A stretch of DNA of 64,000 nt, taken from positions 1 to 64,000 of IMG/VR virus record IMGVR_UViG_3300008259_000023. One strand, written 5' to 3'. Shown here piece after piece: positions 1-8,029 of the stretch. Below the pieces are notes generated by a model. It saw only the letters and a program-made list of their open reading frames with translations, made no database searches and had not been told where the DNA came from. This DNA is from a virus. Each line of letters starts with the position of its first letter. Within the stretch, counting starts at the first letter, position 1. A program made the translations under genes and the position numbers.

Positions 1-19
1 GACCCATATGTTAAAGAAC

Positions 20-823
20 TTACTGCTCGATAGCAGCTAATTTTTTCGCTAATTTATCAACTTCTTTCCGAAGAGCAACGCTATTTTTCTCCGGCCATTC
101 AATATTTTGTGTTTTCCAGAAATTAATCGATCTTATTCTGCTCTCTTCTTTCTCCTTATTGAACTTCTCCTCACTGTAATCGTAGTTCTTATCTGCACCC
201 CTTGAAACAAGCTCTTCCCAGCTTGGCCAAACGAAAGCATCTTTCTCTTTTTGCTTTAGCGCAAATATCTCATCATCTTTATAGGTCTTCGAATCTTTTA
301 CCCTTTTATCATTTGATTCAATTCTTTTTTCAAAACTCTCAATCTCATTGCGAAGTTTTTCAGCAGCTGTCATTTTTTTGATTTTCTTCTGGTACTCTTC
401 TGCTAGCTCGTTCTTCACGGATTTGGGTAATCTAGTTTTGGTGATGTATCGATAGTGTAACCTTTGGATGTTGTGACCACCTGCGTAAATCACCTCAGTA
501 CTTAAAGGATACTCTTTTTCGTCTCTAACAATTATAGCGTCAATTTCCAAATTACCTTTAGGTGAAACACTGGTGCCAATTTCTTTGAGTTTATCATCTG
601 GCTTAGTGTGGTTACCAATCGATTTAACGAGGTCACTGATAACTGTCAAACGTGTTAATTCCTCGTCGTATTTAGACATTGGTTTTTCAAATTTTTTCTG
701 AAATTGTTTCTTTATTTTTTCAACAAGATCATGAATATCAGGATCAATTTCGTCCAATATCTTGGATAGAATATTATTCTTCGGTATCAAGGAGAAATCC
801 TCAAAAAGCATTAGGTTCTTCAT
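20..823 (-). CDS. leader-tagged protein of unknown function
   Basis: Encodes 267 residues. I do not recognise a family. The N-terminus (MKNLMLFEDFSLIPK) matches the short leader shared by several unrelated proteins in this window and resembles the capsid-targeting sequence of T4 internal proteins; no LxE cleavage-like site is obvious straight after it. The rest is highly charged. Residues about 140-185 (KKIKKMTAAEKLRNEIESFE and onward) look like a coiled coil, and the C-terminus is also helical and Lys-rich. The octamer GATATATA lies 7 bp upstream of the start codon and overlaps the stop region of the transglycosylase gene. A virion-packaged protein is my inference from the leader only. Confidence 0.75.
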   Translation of the reverse strand: MKNLMLFEDFSLIPKNNILSKILDEIDPDIHDLVEKIKKQFQKKFEKPMSKYDEELTRLTVISDLVKSIGNHTKPDDKLKEIGTSVSPKGNLEIDAIIVRDEKEYPLSTEVIYAGGHNIQRLHYRYITKTRLPKSVKNELAEEYQKKIKKMTAAEKLRNEIESFEKRIESNDKRVKDSKTYKDDEIFALKQKEKDAFVWPSWEELVSRGADKNYDYSEEKFNKEKEESRIRSINFWKTQNIEWPEKNSVALRKEVDKLAKKLAAIEQ

Positions 824-830
824 CGTGAAT

Positions 831-838
831 TATATATC
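831..838 (-). promoter_or_regulatory. candidate late promoter octamer GATATATA
   Basis: Minus strand reads GTGATATATAATTCACG before the ATG at 823, a gap of 7 bp. Same octamer as at many other starts in this window. Overlaps the stop codon of the upstream transglycosylase gene. Confidence 0.5.
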
Positions 839-1349
839 ACAGCCAATCATAACTAAGTGAAACCACCTGCCTTGCATATTCATTCACGATTGGACGTCCT
901 GTATTGTAAGCTCCTGCAGCAAGATCCCATCTTCCAAATCTCTTCTTGAGGTATTTCAAGATCCTCATCGATGTTTCGACGTTATAATCTATGTCGTTCA
1001 AAAGAAGAGAATCTGAATATTTCTTTGGAGCAAATTTACGGGCAGACCCTGGCATGATCTGCATAGCTCCAAGAGCTCCGGCAGAAGAAACCAATCTCCA
1101 TTCATAATTTCTATGATTGGGACCTCGATATCCTGTTTCCCGGTATGCAAATGCAAATGCAATTTCTTCCGGGACATTGTATTTTTCGGAATATGTCTTC
1201 AGTGCGAAATACATTCTAACTGAAGGAGATTTCCAATCGATAGAAGTGGGATCGTTAATACTAATAATGTCCTTTTCCGCACGGACTTTCCATACGAAAG
1301 AAGCGAAGATCACAGCGAAGAATAATATGATTATTTTAACAAATTTCAT
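837..1349 (-). CDS. lytic transglycosylase (SLT family)
   Basis: Encodes 170 residues. Residues 1-24 form a signal peptide or membrane anchor (basic start, hydrophobic IIILFFAVIFASFVW, then VRAEKD). The remainder is a soluble lytic transglycosylase domain. The catalytic Glu is E71 in AYRETGYRGP. GALGAMQIMP follows at residues 91-100, and AAGAYNTGRP near 144-153 is the usual substrate-binding segment. These enzymes cleave the MurNAc-GlcNAc bond of peptidoglycan with formation of a 1,6-anhydro product. Export suggests action in the periplasm, in lysis or infection. The start overlaps the end of the next upstream gene by 4 bp, so the two are probably cotranscribed. Confidence 0.9.
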   Translation of the reverse strand: MKFVKIIILFFAVIFASFVWKVRAEKDIISINDPTSIDWKSPSVRMYFALKTYSEKYNVPEEIAFAFAYRETGYRGPNHRNYEWRLVSSAGALGAMQIMPGSARKFAPKKYSDSLLLNDIDYNVETSMRILKYLKKRFGRWDLAAGAYNTGRPIVNEYARQVVSLSYDWL

Positions 1350-1687
1350 TTCTTAGGAAAATGTAAAGAATAATAATCGTAGATTATCATTCCTATCGTA
1401 TCATTATAGATAGTTATTTTGTTTTCTTCCCTATCCATAAAAACCAATTCCCCTCTGTCGTTGACAGACACGGAAACTGTTGTTCTACCTTTGGTCTGGG
1501 GGAACTTGTCTTTCTTGGGGTTTAAACCATCGGAAACCTTATCGTAATTAAGTCCAGCGTAGAACGCAATGGCCATAGACGCAATAAGAATAACCAGATT
1601 CCAGGTCTTATTAAGACCGGCTAAGAAAGATTTTTTGGCTCGAGCCTTGATGCTCAATCCAGGGAAAAATTGTTGGTTCTGTTCCAT
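1346..1687 (-). CDS. small single-pass membrane protein
   Basis: Encodes 113 residues of unknown family. Basic N-terminal segment (KARAKKSF), then one clear transmembrane helix at about residues 31-46 (LVILIASMAIAFYAGL). The exported or cytoplasmic tail contains a short beta-rich stretch (TTVSVSVNDRGELVFMDREE). Its stop overlaps the start of the transglycosylase gene by 4 bp, so it probably works with the enzyme, for example in lysis; that role is inferred from position alone. Confidence 0.7.
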   Translation of the reverse strand: MEQNQQFFPGLSIKARAKKSFLAGLNKTWNLVILIASMAIAFYAGLNYDKVSDGLNPKKDKFPQTKGRTTVSVSVNDRGELVFMDREENKITIYNDTIGMIIYDYYSLHFPKK

Positions 1688-1771
1688 AAATTCTTGATAT
1701 TTAATTATTAACTATAACAAATATCAAAAAATGGGCCGTGAATTAAAAAAGAGGGAAGTTTTTTTCTATAA

Positions 1772-2173
1772 TTAAATACTGATCTTAGGATTTGTTGTTT
1801 GAAAATCCTTTTTTCTCATGATTGTTTTCATTTTGAGATCAAGTTCTTTACTCCTAGGATCATACTCTATAACGAATGGAGTATTGATGTCAGTTCTCAT
1901 ATCTTGAATAACCGCTTCCGCTTTAACTGGCAGCTGAGCGATCTTTTTTCCTGACTTGGAATATGCACGTTTAAATAGACCTATTAGTTCTGCTGATGTA
2001 ATTGGTTTCTTATTTCTCTCGTCGTTGATCCTGTCCTTAAAATGCTTACTAAACTCAACGTCCAAGCCAACATCCGAAAATAATTTATCAGCGTAAGTCT
2101 CGACAGTTTTGATTTCCTCGGGGGAAAGTTTTTCGTTTAGAGTGTTCCAAGATTCAAAATTCATCATATTCAT
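1772..2173 (-). CDS. leader-tagged conserved phage protein, unknown function
   Basis: Encodes 133 residues. The first residues (MNMMNFESWNTLNEKLS) resemble the packaging-type leader of this phage and contain LNE, the T4 prohead-protease consensus. The body has a pattern typical of small proteins in T4-like phages (FSKHFKDRINDERNKKPIT, then a helical segment and a beta-rich C-terminus), but I cannot name a function. GATAAATA lies 4 bp upstream of the start. The gene is divergent from the plus-strand gene at 2227, which also carries a leader, and the two share a 53-bp intergenic region with a promoter-like octamer for each. Confidence 0.75.
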   Translation of the reverse strand: MNMMNFESWNTLNEKLSPEEIKTVETYADKLFSDVGLDVEFSKHFKDRINDERNKKPITSAELIGLFKRAYSKSGKKIAQLPVKAEAVIQDMRTDINTPFVIEYDPRSKELDLKMKTIMRKKDFQTTNPKISI

Positions 2174-2177
2174 ACTC

Positions 2178-2185
2178 TATTTATC
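2178..2185 (-). promoter_or_regulatory. candidate late promoter octamer GATAAATA
   Basis: Minus strand reads AGATAAATAGAGTATG; the gap to the ATG at 2173 is 4 bp. Forms a divergent pair with the octamer at 2213-2220. Confidence 0.45.
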
Positions 2186-2212
2186 TCTGCCAAAACGCTT
2201 CAGTCAAAACTG

Positions 2213-2220
2213 GATATATA
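2213..2220 (+). promoter_or_regulatory. candidate late promoter octamer GATATATA
   Basis: Plus strand reads GGATATATAATAGCTATG with 6 bp to the ATG at 2227. It is the only clear copy facing right in front of a plus-strand gene, showing that the motif follows gene orientation rather than strand composition. Confidence 0.5.
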
Positions 2221-2226
2221 ATAGCT

Positions 2227-2505
2227 ATGAAGAACCTTAAGATATTCGAAGATTTTCTCAACGAGAGCGACAAATATGAATCGTTTTTAGAGCGTATCAA
2301 AAAGATGCCTGAAGAAGAGAAAGAGTTTCTTTCGAATGTGTGGATGGATTCTGACGAGATTACCTCAACTATAGCCTCTGCACTTTGGACTTCAGCCAGA
2401 ACTGGAAACAGTTTTAAGGAGAATGCTTTGAGATTTCTTGCAAAGAAAGGTCTAACGGTTGGTGCTGAAAAAGCATTGGACGATTTTATCTATAAAAATA
2501 GCTAA
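2227..2505 (+). CDS. leader-tagged small protein, unknown function
   Basis: Encodes 92 residues and is one of only three plus-strand genes. The N-terminus MKNLKIFEDFLNESDK is the best leader in the window: LNE followed by Ser is an exact match to the T4 gp21 cleavage consensus (L/I-x-E before a small residue). After cleavage about 79 residues would remain, largely helical (KMPEEEKEFLSNVWMDSDEI and ASALWTSARTGNSFKENAL). No known family recognised. It converges on the minus-strand gene ending at 2508 with 2 bp between the stops. Confidence 0.75.
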   Translation: MKNLKIFEDFLNESDKYESFLERIKKMPEEEKEFLSNVWMDSDEITSTIASALWTSARTGNSFKENALRFLAKKGLTVGAEKALDDFIYKNS

Positions 2506-2507
2506 AA

Positions 2508-2840
2508 TTACCCGACCATCATCCGGTCGTTTGCCATCATTGTTTGAACCTGAATAGGCTGAAAATATTGTGAATAGATATCTTTCACGTTTGTTGGAAC
2601 CGGAACGTAACCGCCAGTCTCGTTGATCTTATGAAGCGGTAAGAAGTTAACCCCTATTTTATTTTCGTCAATTACTTTGCAGACAATCTTGCAAAAGGAT
2701 TTATCAGGCTCTGTTACACAACAAATCAAACTGAATCTTCCTTCCTCGGTTTCTACCGGATGCGAAAAGTTAATTCCGCTTAAATCTCGGTTTTGGTGAA
2801 GCATCATAAGATGCTCTAGAAGTTTCTTCCTAGCGTTCAT
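2508..2840 (-). CDS. hypothetical protein
   Basis: Encodes 110 residues, no family recognised. Mixed alpha/beta: a helical start (MNARKKLLEHLMMLHQ) followed by beta-rich segments (GRFSLICCVTEPDKSFCKIV) and a Met-rich C-terminus. The start overlaps the stop of the upstream gene (TAATG, one base shared), so it is translationally linked to the genes at 2840-3555. Confidence 0.65.
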   Translation of the reverse strand: MNARKKLLEHLMMLHQNRDLSGINFSHPVETEEGRFSLICCVTEPDKSFCKIVCKVIDENKIGVNFLPLHKINETGGYVPVPTNVKDIYSQYFQPIQVQTMMANDRMMVG

Positions 2841-3172
2841 TAGTTGATTTCGTATCTTGATAATCCGTCAACAAAGTCGGAATACTTCAGCATGGCATTA
2901 GGACTCATGATGAGCATGGGAAATGCTTCATCATCCTTGATCGCCATTCGATCAGAAACATAAGATGTGATCTCGTCTTTTTTATCAGCCGGAAAATTCA
3001 ATTCTTGCATTAAATTTTGAACAATCGAATCCAAGGACTGATCTAGTTGTACATCACCAGAAAACTGGTATGCTTTTTCGTTCTGATCCAGCCAACTATC
3101 AATCTTTGATCTGTCGAGGTTTGACAGCTCTAAATTCAAAATGTAGTCGGTGTATTCTTTCATGTGTTTCAT
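2840..3172 (-). CDS. hypothetical protein, helical
   Basis: Encodes 110 residues from the start MKHMKEYTDYILNLE. I chose the ATG at 3172 because it forms an ATGA overlap with the stop of the upstream HAD-like gene; a longer reading from 3217 would overlap that gene by 49 bp. The product is acidic and helical, with repeated Asp/Leu-rich helices (LSNLDRSKIDSWLDQNEKA, DVQLDQSLDSIVQNLMQEL). No family recognised. Confidence 0.65.
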   Translation of the reverse strand: MKHMKEYTDYILNLELSNLDRSKIDSWLDQNEKAYQFSGDVQLDQSLDSIVQNLMQELNFPADKKDEITSYVSDRMAIKDDEAFPMLIMSPNAMLKYSDFVDGLSRYEIN

Positions 3173-3555
3173 TCGAAGACTTGTATTTTCATTTCCTTTG
3201 TTACCAGCGGTGTCCATTTTCCTTTATATGTCGTCGCTCTCACAATATGGTTATCTATCCAATGATAATTTCCTCCTCTGGGTTTATTCATCAGTAGATG
3301 GTGATATTTATACCCGTTTCCATTTAACCAGGTTTCCGTGATCTCTCTTAGATCTTCGGTTCTGGATGTGAAAAAGGTTATAACGTGTCCCTCTTCATAC
3401 CATTGGTTGATAATCTCATTTGATCCCGGGTAGGGAAGACAGTGCTTCATTCTTTCCGGTTCCTCGTTCGGAACATCATCCGTGATTGTTCCGTCGATAT
3501 CGATCAAATAGTTTTTTTTATCCCCCTCTAGGACGGGGCTTACTGTTTCACTCAT
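3169..3555 (-). CDS. HAD-superfamily phosphatase-like protein
   Basis: Encodes 128 residues. It contains the HAD motif I DIDGTITDD at residues 19-27, with the nucleophile Asp and the +2 acid/base Asp, motif II at FFTSRTEDLREIT, and a C-terminal segment (NKPRGGNYHWIDNHIVRA) in place of motifs III-IV. It resembles small HAD proteins found in sugar or nucleotide metabolism gene sets. Substrate unknown. Second gene of a tightly overlapping run (2508-3555). Confidence 0.75.
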   Translation of the reverse strand: MSETVSPVLEGDKKNYLIDIDGTITDDVPNEEPERMKHCLPYPGSNEIINQWYEEGHVITFFTSRTEDLREITETWLNGNGYKYHHLLMNKPRGGNYHWIDNHIVRATTYKGKWTPLVTKEMKIQVFE

Positions 3556-3590
3556 GTATTTTCGGATTAAAATGCCGGTTAGTTGATAAA

Positions 3591-3776
3591 TTATTCTCCA
3601 GCAGAAGTTGACTTACCTAGATTTCTACGGATCAGCTTTCTTACATAGTGGGAGATACTTACTGGAGGCTCACCTGTAGTGATAGACTCTTTTGCGATTC
3701 TTTTGCTCAAATCGTTCAGATCTGATCTGCTCAGCAATACCTGGATTTTTTCGGTTTTTTCTTGTTCTGAAGACAT
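3591..3776 (-). CDS. small ribbon-helix-helix-like protein
   Basis: Encodes 61 residues. The pattern IQVLLSRSDLNDLSKRIA followed by ISHYVRKLIRRNL fits a ribbon-helix-helix DNA-binding fold (a beta strand, then two helices). It could be a small transcriptional regulator. The match is by pattern only. GATATATA lies 24 bp upstream. Confidence 0.6.
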   Translation of the reverse strand: MSSEQEKTEKIQVLLSRSDLNDLSKRIAKESITTGEPPVSISHYVRKLIRRNLGKSTSAGE

Positions 3777-3792
3777 GTCGTTAAGATTAATT

Positions 3793-4068
3793 TTATTTCT
3801 TATATATCCAGGATCTAATCCATTCTTGGGTGTAGACGAGACTCATCCATTTGTTGAGCTCCCCGCAGCGATCATAATCTTCCTCCAAGTAAAAAAAATC
3901 GAACATCTCCTGAAGAAGATGCATTTTGAGGGTTTCGTCTATACCACGATATTTAACGAATGAATAGTGATTCTTCTGGATGATATCAAATCCATCGTAC
4001 ATATTTTCGCAATAAGCTTCAAAATCCTCGATGTTGAGATCGTCTGTATTGAGCAAATTAATTTTCAT
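3793..4068 (-). CDS. hypothetical acidic protein
   Basis: Encodes 91 residues rich in Asp, Tyr and Phe (DLNIEDFEAYCENMYDGFD, FFYLEEDYDRCGELNKWM). No family recognised. Its start overlaps the end of the next gene upstream by 11 bp. It looks like one of the small acidic accessory proteins common between replication genes of T4-like phages. Confidence 0.6.
   Translation of the reverse strand: MKINLLNTDDLNIEDFEAYCENMYDGFDIIQKNHYSFVKYRGIDETLKMHLLQEMFDFFYLEEDYDRCGELNKWMSLVYTQEWIRSWIYKK
3801..3808 (-). promoter_or_regulatory. candidate late promoter octamer GATATATA
   Basis: Minus strand reads GGATATATAAGAAATAAAAT, 24 bp before the ATG at 3776. It lies inside the 3' end of the upstream gene. Confidence 0.4.
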
Positions 4069-4255
4069 CCCTCTTATTTATCTTATTTTCTATTTCGTAC
4101 TTGACCTGTGCTACGTAGTTGAATGATTCGGTGGAACCTTGTAGTGCATCTGCACCTCTATACAAGCTCTTGATGAATTCCTCATCATTTTGAGCTTTCT
4201 CTCTCAGCTTGACAAGTTTTTCAACTTCTGGAAGTATTCTGCGATTAAATGACAT
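4058..4255 (-). CDS. hypothetical small protein
   Basis: Encodes 65 residues, mostly helical and charged (RRILPEVEKLVKLREKAQ, VAQVKYEIENKINKRDEN). The start shares one base with the stop of the polymerase C-terminal gene (TAATG), so it is translationally coupled to it. Function unknown. Confidence 0.6.
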   Translation of the reverse strand: MSFNRRILPEVEKLVKLREKAQNDEEFIKSLYRGADALQGSTESFNYVAQVKYEIENKINKRDEN

Positions 4256-5412
4256 TAGAATAAGGCTGTTATGGTAAATAAATTAGGACTGATAGGATTA
4301 TGACCCATTGCTTCAATGAATCTATTTATCGGATCTAGAATCGTTTTGGTGAATTGCATATCATAGTCAATCGCCGGTGCAAATTCGTATGGGTATGTTC
4401 CTTGTGAATAAGCAAAAACATTGCAGTCTGTGACTTTTTTGGTTTTAACGAAATACCATCTGACCTTTTCTCCACTCTGTATTAGCGGGTATTTACTTTT
4501 GTATTTAGAATTATTCAGAAGGAAATTGTGGAATCCCGAAGCTCTTACGTGGATAGGACAGCTGCCTGCTACCTCGAGAGAGGTCGAATCGTTGAGTATA
4601 AACTTCTCGTAGTTATTAGATGTGATACCTGCAGAAATTCTATCGGGTTCTTGAATCTTGAATTCCTTCTTGATATCTTTGATCTCTTTAACGAAATTCT
4701 TTAACTCAAATTTTGAACCATGAGTAAAGATGTATTTGGTTAAGTAAATCAGCTTCTCCCGAACAAAAGGAGGCGTACCGCCCTTTACCATCTCAACACC
4801 AGTGAATTTCAATTCTTTCAAACTCTGGATAGTTATCCCAGAGTCATAAGCGAGGTTGACAACGTATTTCTTTTTTCCTAAGAAGATAGCATTGTGTGAT
4901 AGTGTCTCAAGCTCAAAATCCTGGCAGTTTTCTGTGCCCCATTTTTTAGCGTAGATATTCAAGCAATTCTTGAGATAATCGTTTATACGGTACTCGTTTA
5001 TTTTTAAGATCAAATCCATTGGAGTTCCATTCCAATCACACGATTTGACAACCTCCTCAAAAGAAACATAGTTCGAATCAGTGTCAATGTATATTACTAG
5101 AGGTCTAGCAATTCTTCGAACCTCTGTCAGACCAATCTTCTCGTGTAACTCCTTGTCTATATGCCAATGTTCATTGAAATACCTATTGATAATCTTCTCC
5201 GCAAACTTAATCAAGTCTTGTCCCTGCAATGTTACAGCTTCCGCCACATCGGGATTCTGACAAACGAAAAACGAGTTTCCTACAGCTCCATAAATCGAAT
5301 TCATCGTTAGCTTAACCGCCTGCTCTTCGTTCTTCAGTTCATTCTTAAGATTGGTTAGACGTTCTATTTCTTTTCTGAGATCATCCTTTGTTTTTGTTTC
5401 CATCTCCATCAT
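4255..5412 (-). CDS. DNA polymerase family B, C-terminal subunit (split gp43, part B)
   Basis: Encodes 385 residues covering the second half of a T4-type replicative DNA polymerase: the second fingers helix, palm and thumb. Residues 7-30 (KTKDDLRKEIERLTNLKNEL) form a charged helix, followed by motif B with the dNTP-binding Lys at K34 (KLTMNSIYGAVGN). Motif C is YIDTDSN, with catalytic D110 and D112. The exonuclease domain and motif A are absent; they are encoded 13.7 kb away at 19065-20480. Together the pieces total 856 residues, close to T4 gp43 (898). The C-terminus (NLFTITALF) could be a clamp-binding tail. Split gp43 is known in some Aeromonas T4-like phages, where the pieces lie close together. 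Neither piece can polymerise alone. Confidence 0.9.
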   Translation of the reverse strand: MMEMETKTKDDLRKEIERLTNLKNELKNEEQAVKLTMNSIYGAVGNSFFVCQNPDVAEAVTLQGQDLIKFAEKIINRYFNEHWHIDKELHEKIGLTEVRRIARPLVIYIDTDSNYVSFEEVVKSCDWNGTPMDLILKINEYRINDYLKNCLNIYAKKWGTENCQDFELETLSHNAIFLGKKKYVVNLAYDSGITIQSLKELKFTGVEMVKGGTPPFVREKLIYLTKYIFTHGSKFELKNFVKEIKDIKKEFKIQEPDRISAGITSNNYEKFILNDSTSLEVAGSCPIHVRASGFHNFLLNNSKYKSKYPLIQSGEKVRWYFVKTKKVTDCNVFAYSQGTYPYEFAPAIDYDMQFTKTILDPINRFIEAMGHNPISPNLFTITALF

Positions 5413-5465
5413 GTATTTTATACCAATTACTTTTTATGTTCCTCCACTTGATCATTTTTCAAAAG

Positions 5466-5488
5466 AAAAGCCTCTATAAGAGGCTTTT
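5466..5488 (-). terminator. hairpin terminator after the clamp gene
   Basis: Perfect 10-bp stem AAAAGCCTCT / AGAGGCTTTT with a 3-nt loop, followed on the minus strand by a T-rich run. It lies between the stop of the clamp-like gene (5510) and the start of the polymerase C-terminal gene (5412), separating the two transcription units. Confidence 0.8.
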
Positions 5489-5509
5489 CCATCTATGATA
5501 TCATACAAA

Positions 5510-6265
5510 TTACTTCTGGATTAACCCAATAGCAATGGTGTTTGATTTTTCTTCAGATTTAAAGATCATTCTGTTTTCGTGGATGTAGATAACCGATTGC
5601 TCTAAGTCTACATAGCCAAGCTGCTTCTTGTAAATATAGACAACCATATCTTCTTCAGCTGATATGTCCGATGTTCCGATGTTTAGTTTATATTCGAATG
5701 ACTGACCGGATGTAGTTACGCTTTCTGAATTGATTGTGAATTCCAAGAGTTCTTCCGAATTATTTTCTAATCCGCATAGAGAACCAAGCGTTTCAAAATC
5801 TGATCTGTAAAGTCGGAAATTACCGAGCGATTCTTCAGTTCCGTGAACCATTGCTACGATAGCATCTTCAACGTAAGACATGAGAGCTAAATCAGCGCAA
5901 ACGAAATTGATCTTCATCATGTCGGTATACACCTTCAATGAAGTGGCCACGAATTCTCCATCGGCTTCGGAAGTTACAATCTCCAGATGAACGATGTCTG
6001 TTGGCTTGAAATTTTTGAAGCAATCAATGAATCTTGAAACGTCAACCATACCGATCTTAATACGATCGTAATTGCCCGTATCAATAACTCCGTCAAAAAC
6101 CTGTGATATTGGGGTTTTAACAGACTTCATGACTGATTTATCTGGTGTGTGAATCTTGGAGAAAAGATCTTGGGTGTTCATCTCCAATAATACACTCTTA
6201 TCAACTGCTTTAAGTTTTCTTAAAAACTCGATAAGATTCGGAATGCTAGTGATGCGTAAATTCAT
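5510..6265 (-). CDS. probable sliding clamp (gp45-like)
   Basis: Encodes 251 residues, close to T4 gp45 (228). The sequence is beta-rich throughout with an internally repeated alpha/beta pattern as in PCNA-type clamps: LTNLIEFLRKLKAV-type helix at the start (IPNLIEFLRKLKAVDKSVLL), a middle linker (KINFVCADLALMSYVEDAIV) and a C-terminal strand set (VIYIHENRMIFKSEEKSNTI). There is no enzyme motif. It sits next to the polymerase subunit and topoisomerase genes, as clamps do in T4-like phages. The identification rests on length, secondary-structure pattern and context. Confidence 0.55.
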   Translation of the reverse strand: MNLRITSIPNLIEFLRKLKAVDKSVLLEMNTQDLFSKIHTPDKSVMKSVKTPISQVFDGVIDTGNYDRIKIGMVDVSRFIDCFKNFKPTDIVHLEIVTSEADGEFVATSLKVYTDMMKINFVCADLALMSYVEDAIVAMVHGTEESLGNFRLYRSDFETLGSLCGLENNSEELLEFTINSESVTTSGQSFEYKLNIGTSDISAEEDMVVYIYKKQLGYVDLEQSVIYIHENRMIFKSEEKSNTIAIGLIQK

Positions 6266-6290
6266 ATTTTTTAATTATAGCTATAAGGTT

Positions 6291-7697
6291 TTAAATATTT
6301 TCATCTTCTTCAGGGAAAGATTCTTCCTCTGCTTCTACCTCAGGCTGGTAAATCTCGATTCCGTCATCTGTTACTGTTTTCTCTGTGTAATCTTCCTCTC
6401 CAAATAAAGCCATGGCCTTTTTAAGTGCAACAGTGGGTTTTACCGTGAATGACTTCCAAATTTTTTCCTGATCTTTTGCTTCTTTGGTTAATTTCTTCTT
6501 CTGGCCTTCAAGCTCCTGTATCTGTTTTTTAACCTCGTTGATGGTGTCATTGGAGAGTCTAACCAATTCAATTTTAGAAAGTCTTCTAGCAATCCAATCA
6601 GGGTATTTAGAAATAAAGTCTGTAATTTCTTTCGATGTTCTTTTTGGACCAGACATGAATACTAGAAATTCAAGTTTGGCTTTGAGGTAAGAGATTTCGT
6701 TAGTGGCATCATCGAGATCCTTCAGAATTCTTTTCAATAGAACACGATTGTAGTGCTCCTTGAACTCGTCGAGATATTCCTTGATTGAATCATACTCTTT
6801 GACACCTCCATCTTTGATCAGCACTATATTTTCATTGACTACGATCTGAGTCAATTTTTTGATCTGGGCAGAAACGTAATCAAATTCCTTTGGAGTTATC
6901 TTCTTGAAAAGGATTTCAATGTTAACGGTCGATTGGGATTTGTTGCGGATAGTGTACTCATATCCCATCATTTCCAGCTTCGTTGTGAGCTTAATGATAA
7001 AGTTATCATATCTCATGAGCGGAGGTAAATCCTGAATCTCTACTGCCTTCCTGGATTTATCTTCCTTAAAATTCCCCTCCAATAGCCAGCATTTCTCAGA
7101 TCCCTGCAGTTTAGTAATCTTTCCGCTAAAATCTTTAAAGTGTGGCTTGAGCAGCTTATTCTGCCCTTGAATGTATTCCACCACATCCTCTAATTTTCTG
7201 GGAAGTATATTTGATCTGTATCCGACAGCGATTCCAACCACATGTGTAACTAGACCGATGGGAAGTTCAGTGTGAAGCCAATCGTATCCTCCCTCTTTGT
7301 TTTTTTCGTTAAGATCCAGATGTCTGAAAAGAATTTCCGAAGATCTGGGGTTAACCCTAACCGATGTGTATCTTGGAGCAGAAGGGTTCGGGTTCACTGG
7401 GGATCCGAAAAATCCATCTCCTTCCAGAATTTGGTGAGAGCATCCGAATGGCCTTGCAAGCTTGGATACTGCACCTGCTAACGATGAATCTGAGTGGTGG
7501 TATAATCCAGTTCTGATTACCTCACCTACTAGTCCTAGCGTTTTGTTAAATGTTTTGGGAGCGTGCTGAACGATCAGTCTCTGAACCGGGGTTAGACCGT
7601 CGTAAAAATTAGGGATTCCTCTTGATTGTAGAACATACAGAGCATAGCTTCTATACTGACTGTTGATCTGATCTGTGATAGTAATATATTTTTCCAC
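6291..7697 (-). CDS. type II DNA topoisomerase medium subunit (gp52-like, GyrA/ParC family)
   Basis: Encodes 468 residues (T4 gp52 has 441). Starts with GTG preceded by AGG. It contains the breakage-reunion domain: YALYVLQSRGIPNFYDGLTP, then GDGFFGSP and the catalytic tyrosine Y110 in SAPRYTSVRV, which forms the phosphotyrosyl DNA link. A coiled-coil segment follows (residues about 325-400) and an acidic tail (EEESFPEEDENI). It pairs with the ATPase subunit at 10587-12362. The two subunits are separated by DnaJ, UV endonuclease and small genes. Confidence 0.92.
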   Translation of the reverse strand: MEKYITITDQINSQYRSYALYVLQSRGIPNFYDGLTPVQRLIVQHAPKTFNKTLGLVGEVIRTGLYHHSDSSLAGAVSKLARPFGCSHQILEGDGFFGSPVNPNPSAPRYTSVRVNPRSSEILFRHLDLNEKNKEGGYDWLHTELPIGLVTHVVGIAVGYRSNILPRKLEDVVEYIQGQNKLLKPHFKDFSGKITKLQGSEKCWLLEGNFKEDKSRKAVEIQDLPPLMRYDNFIIKLTTKLEMMGYEYTIRNKSQSTVNIEILFKKITPKEFDYVSAQIKKLTQIVVNENIVLIKDGGVKEYDSIKEYLDEFKEHYNRVLLKRILKDLDDATNEISYLKAKLEFLVFMSGPKRTSKEITDFISKYPDWIARRLSKIELVRLSNDTINEVKKQIQELEGQKKKLTKEAKDQEKIWKSFTVKPTVALKKAMALFGEEDYTEKTVTDDGIEIYQPEVEAEEESFPEEDENI

Positions 7698-7717
7698 CTA
7701 TTTGCAATTATGATGGT

Positions 7718-8029
7718 TTATATTTTATCACTTATGAAAAATTTCCAAATGATCATGTCTGCGATGTACGAAAATCCGCTGCTGCAGAATGTAAGGATGA
7801 AAATATCCAACCATGGACTATCTGGAAAAATAATTAGGACATCGGAAAAGTTGAGTATTAATGCCTGGGCCAGTCCTACATAAACTGAAGCGCACATCAT
7901 ACAGGTTACCATGCTTCCCCAAAATGGTGAATTCAAAAGCAAGAATTTTCTCGCCCCTGAAAAAATCGAGCCATGCACAATGATATTAGCGATCGACCAG
8001 GCGTTAAATAATAGTATTAGTAAAATCAT
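7718..8029 (-). CDS. membrane protein of DUF1360-like type
   Basis: Encodes 103 residues with three likely membrane segments: residues 1-20 (ILLILLFNAWSIANIIV), about 34-60 (FWGSMVTCMMCASVYVGLAQ) and 72-98 (IFILTFCSSGFSYIADMIIW). The Trp-Gly-x-x-x-x-C-x-x-C arrangement in the middle recalls DUF1360-like small membrane proteins that are common in T4-like phages; the family name is tentative. The start overlaps the DnaJ stop by 4 bp. Confidence 0.65.
   Translation of the reverse strand: MILLILLFNAWSIANIIVHGSIFSGARKFLLLNSPFWGSMVTCMMCASVYVGLAQALILNFSDVLIIFPDSPWLDIFILTFCSSGFSYIADMIIWKFFISDKI

Noticed and set aside
1-19. Possible start of a further minus-strand gene at the left edge (CAT at 5-7)
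   Set aside because: Only a few bases are visible, so nothing can be supported.
3070-3341. Plus-strand open frames opposite the HAD-like gene
   Set aside because: Shadow frames of well-supported minus-strand genes, rich in Cys and Ser and without any domain pattern.
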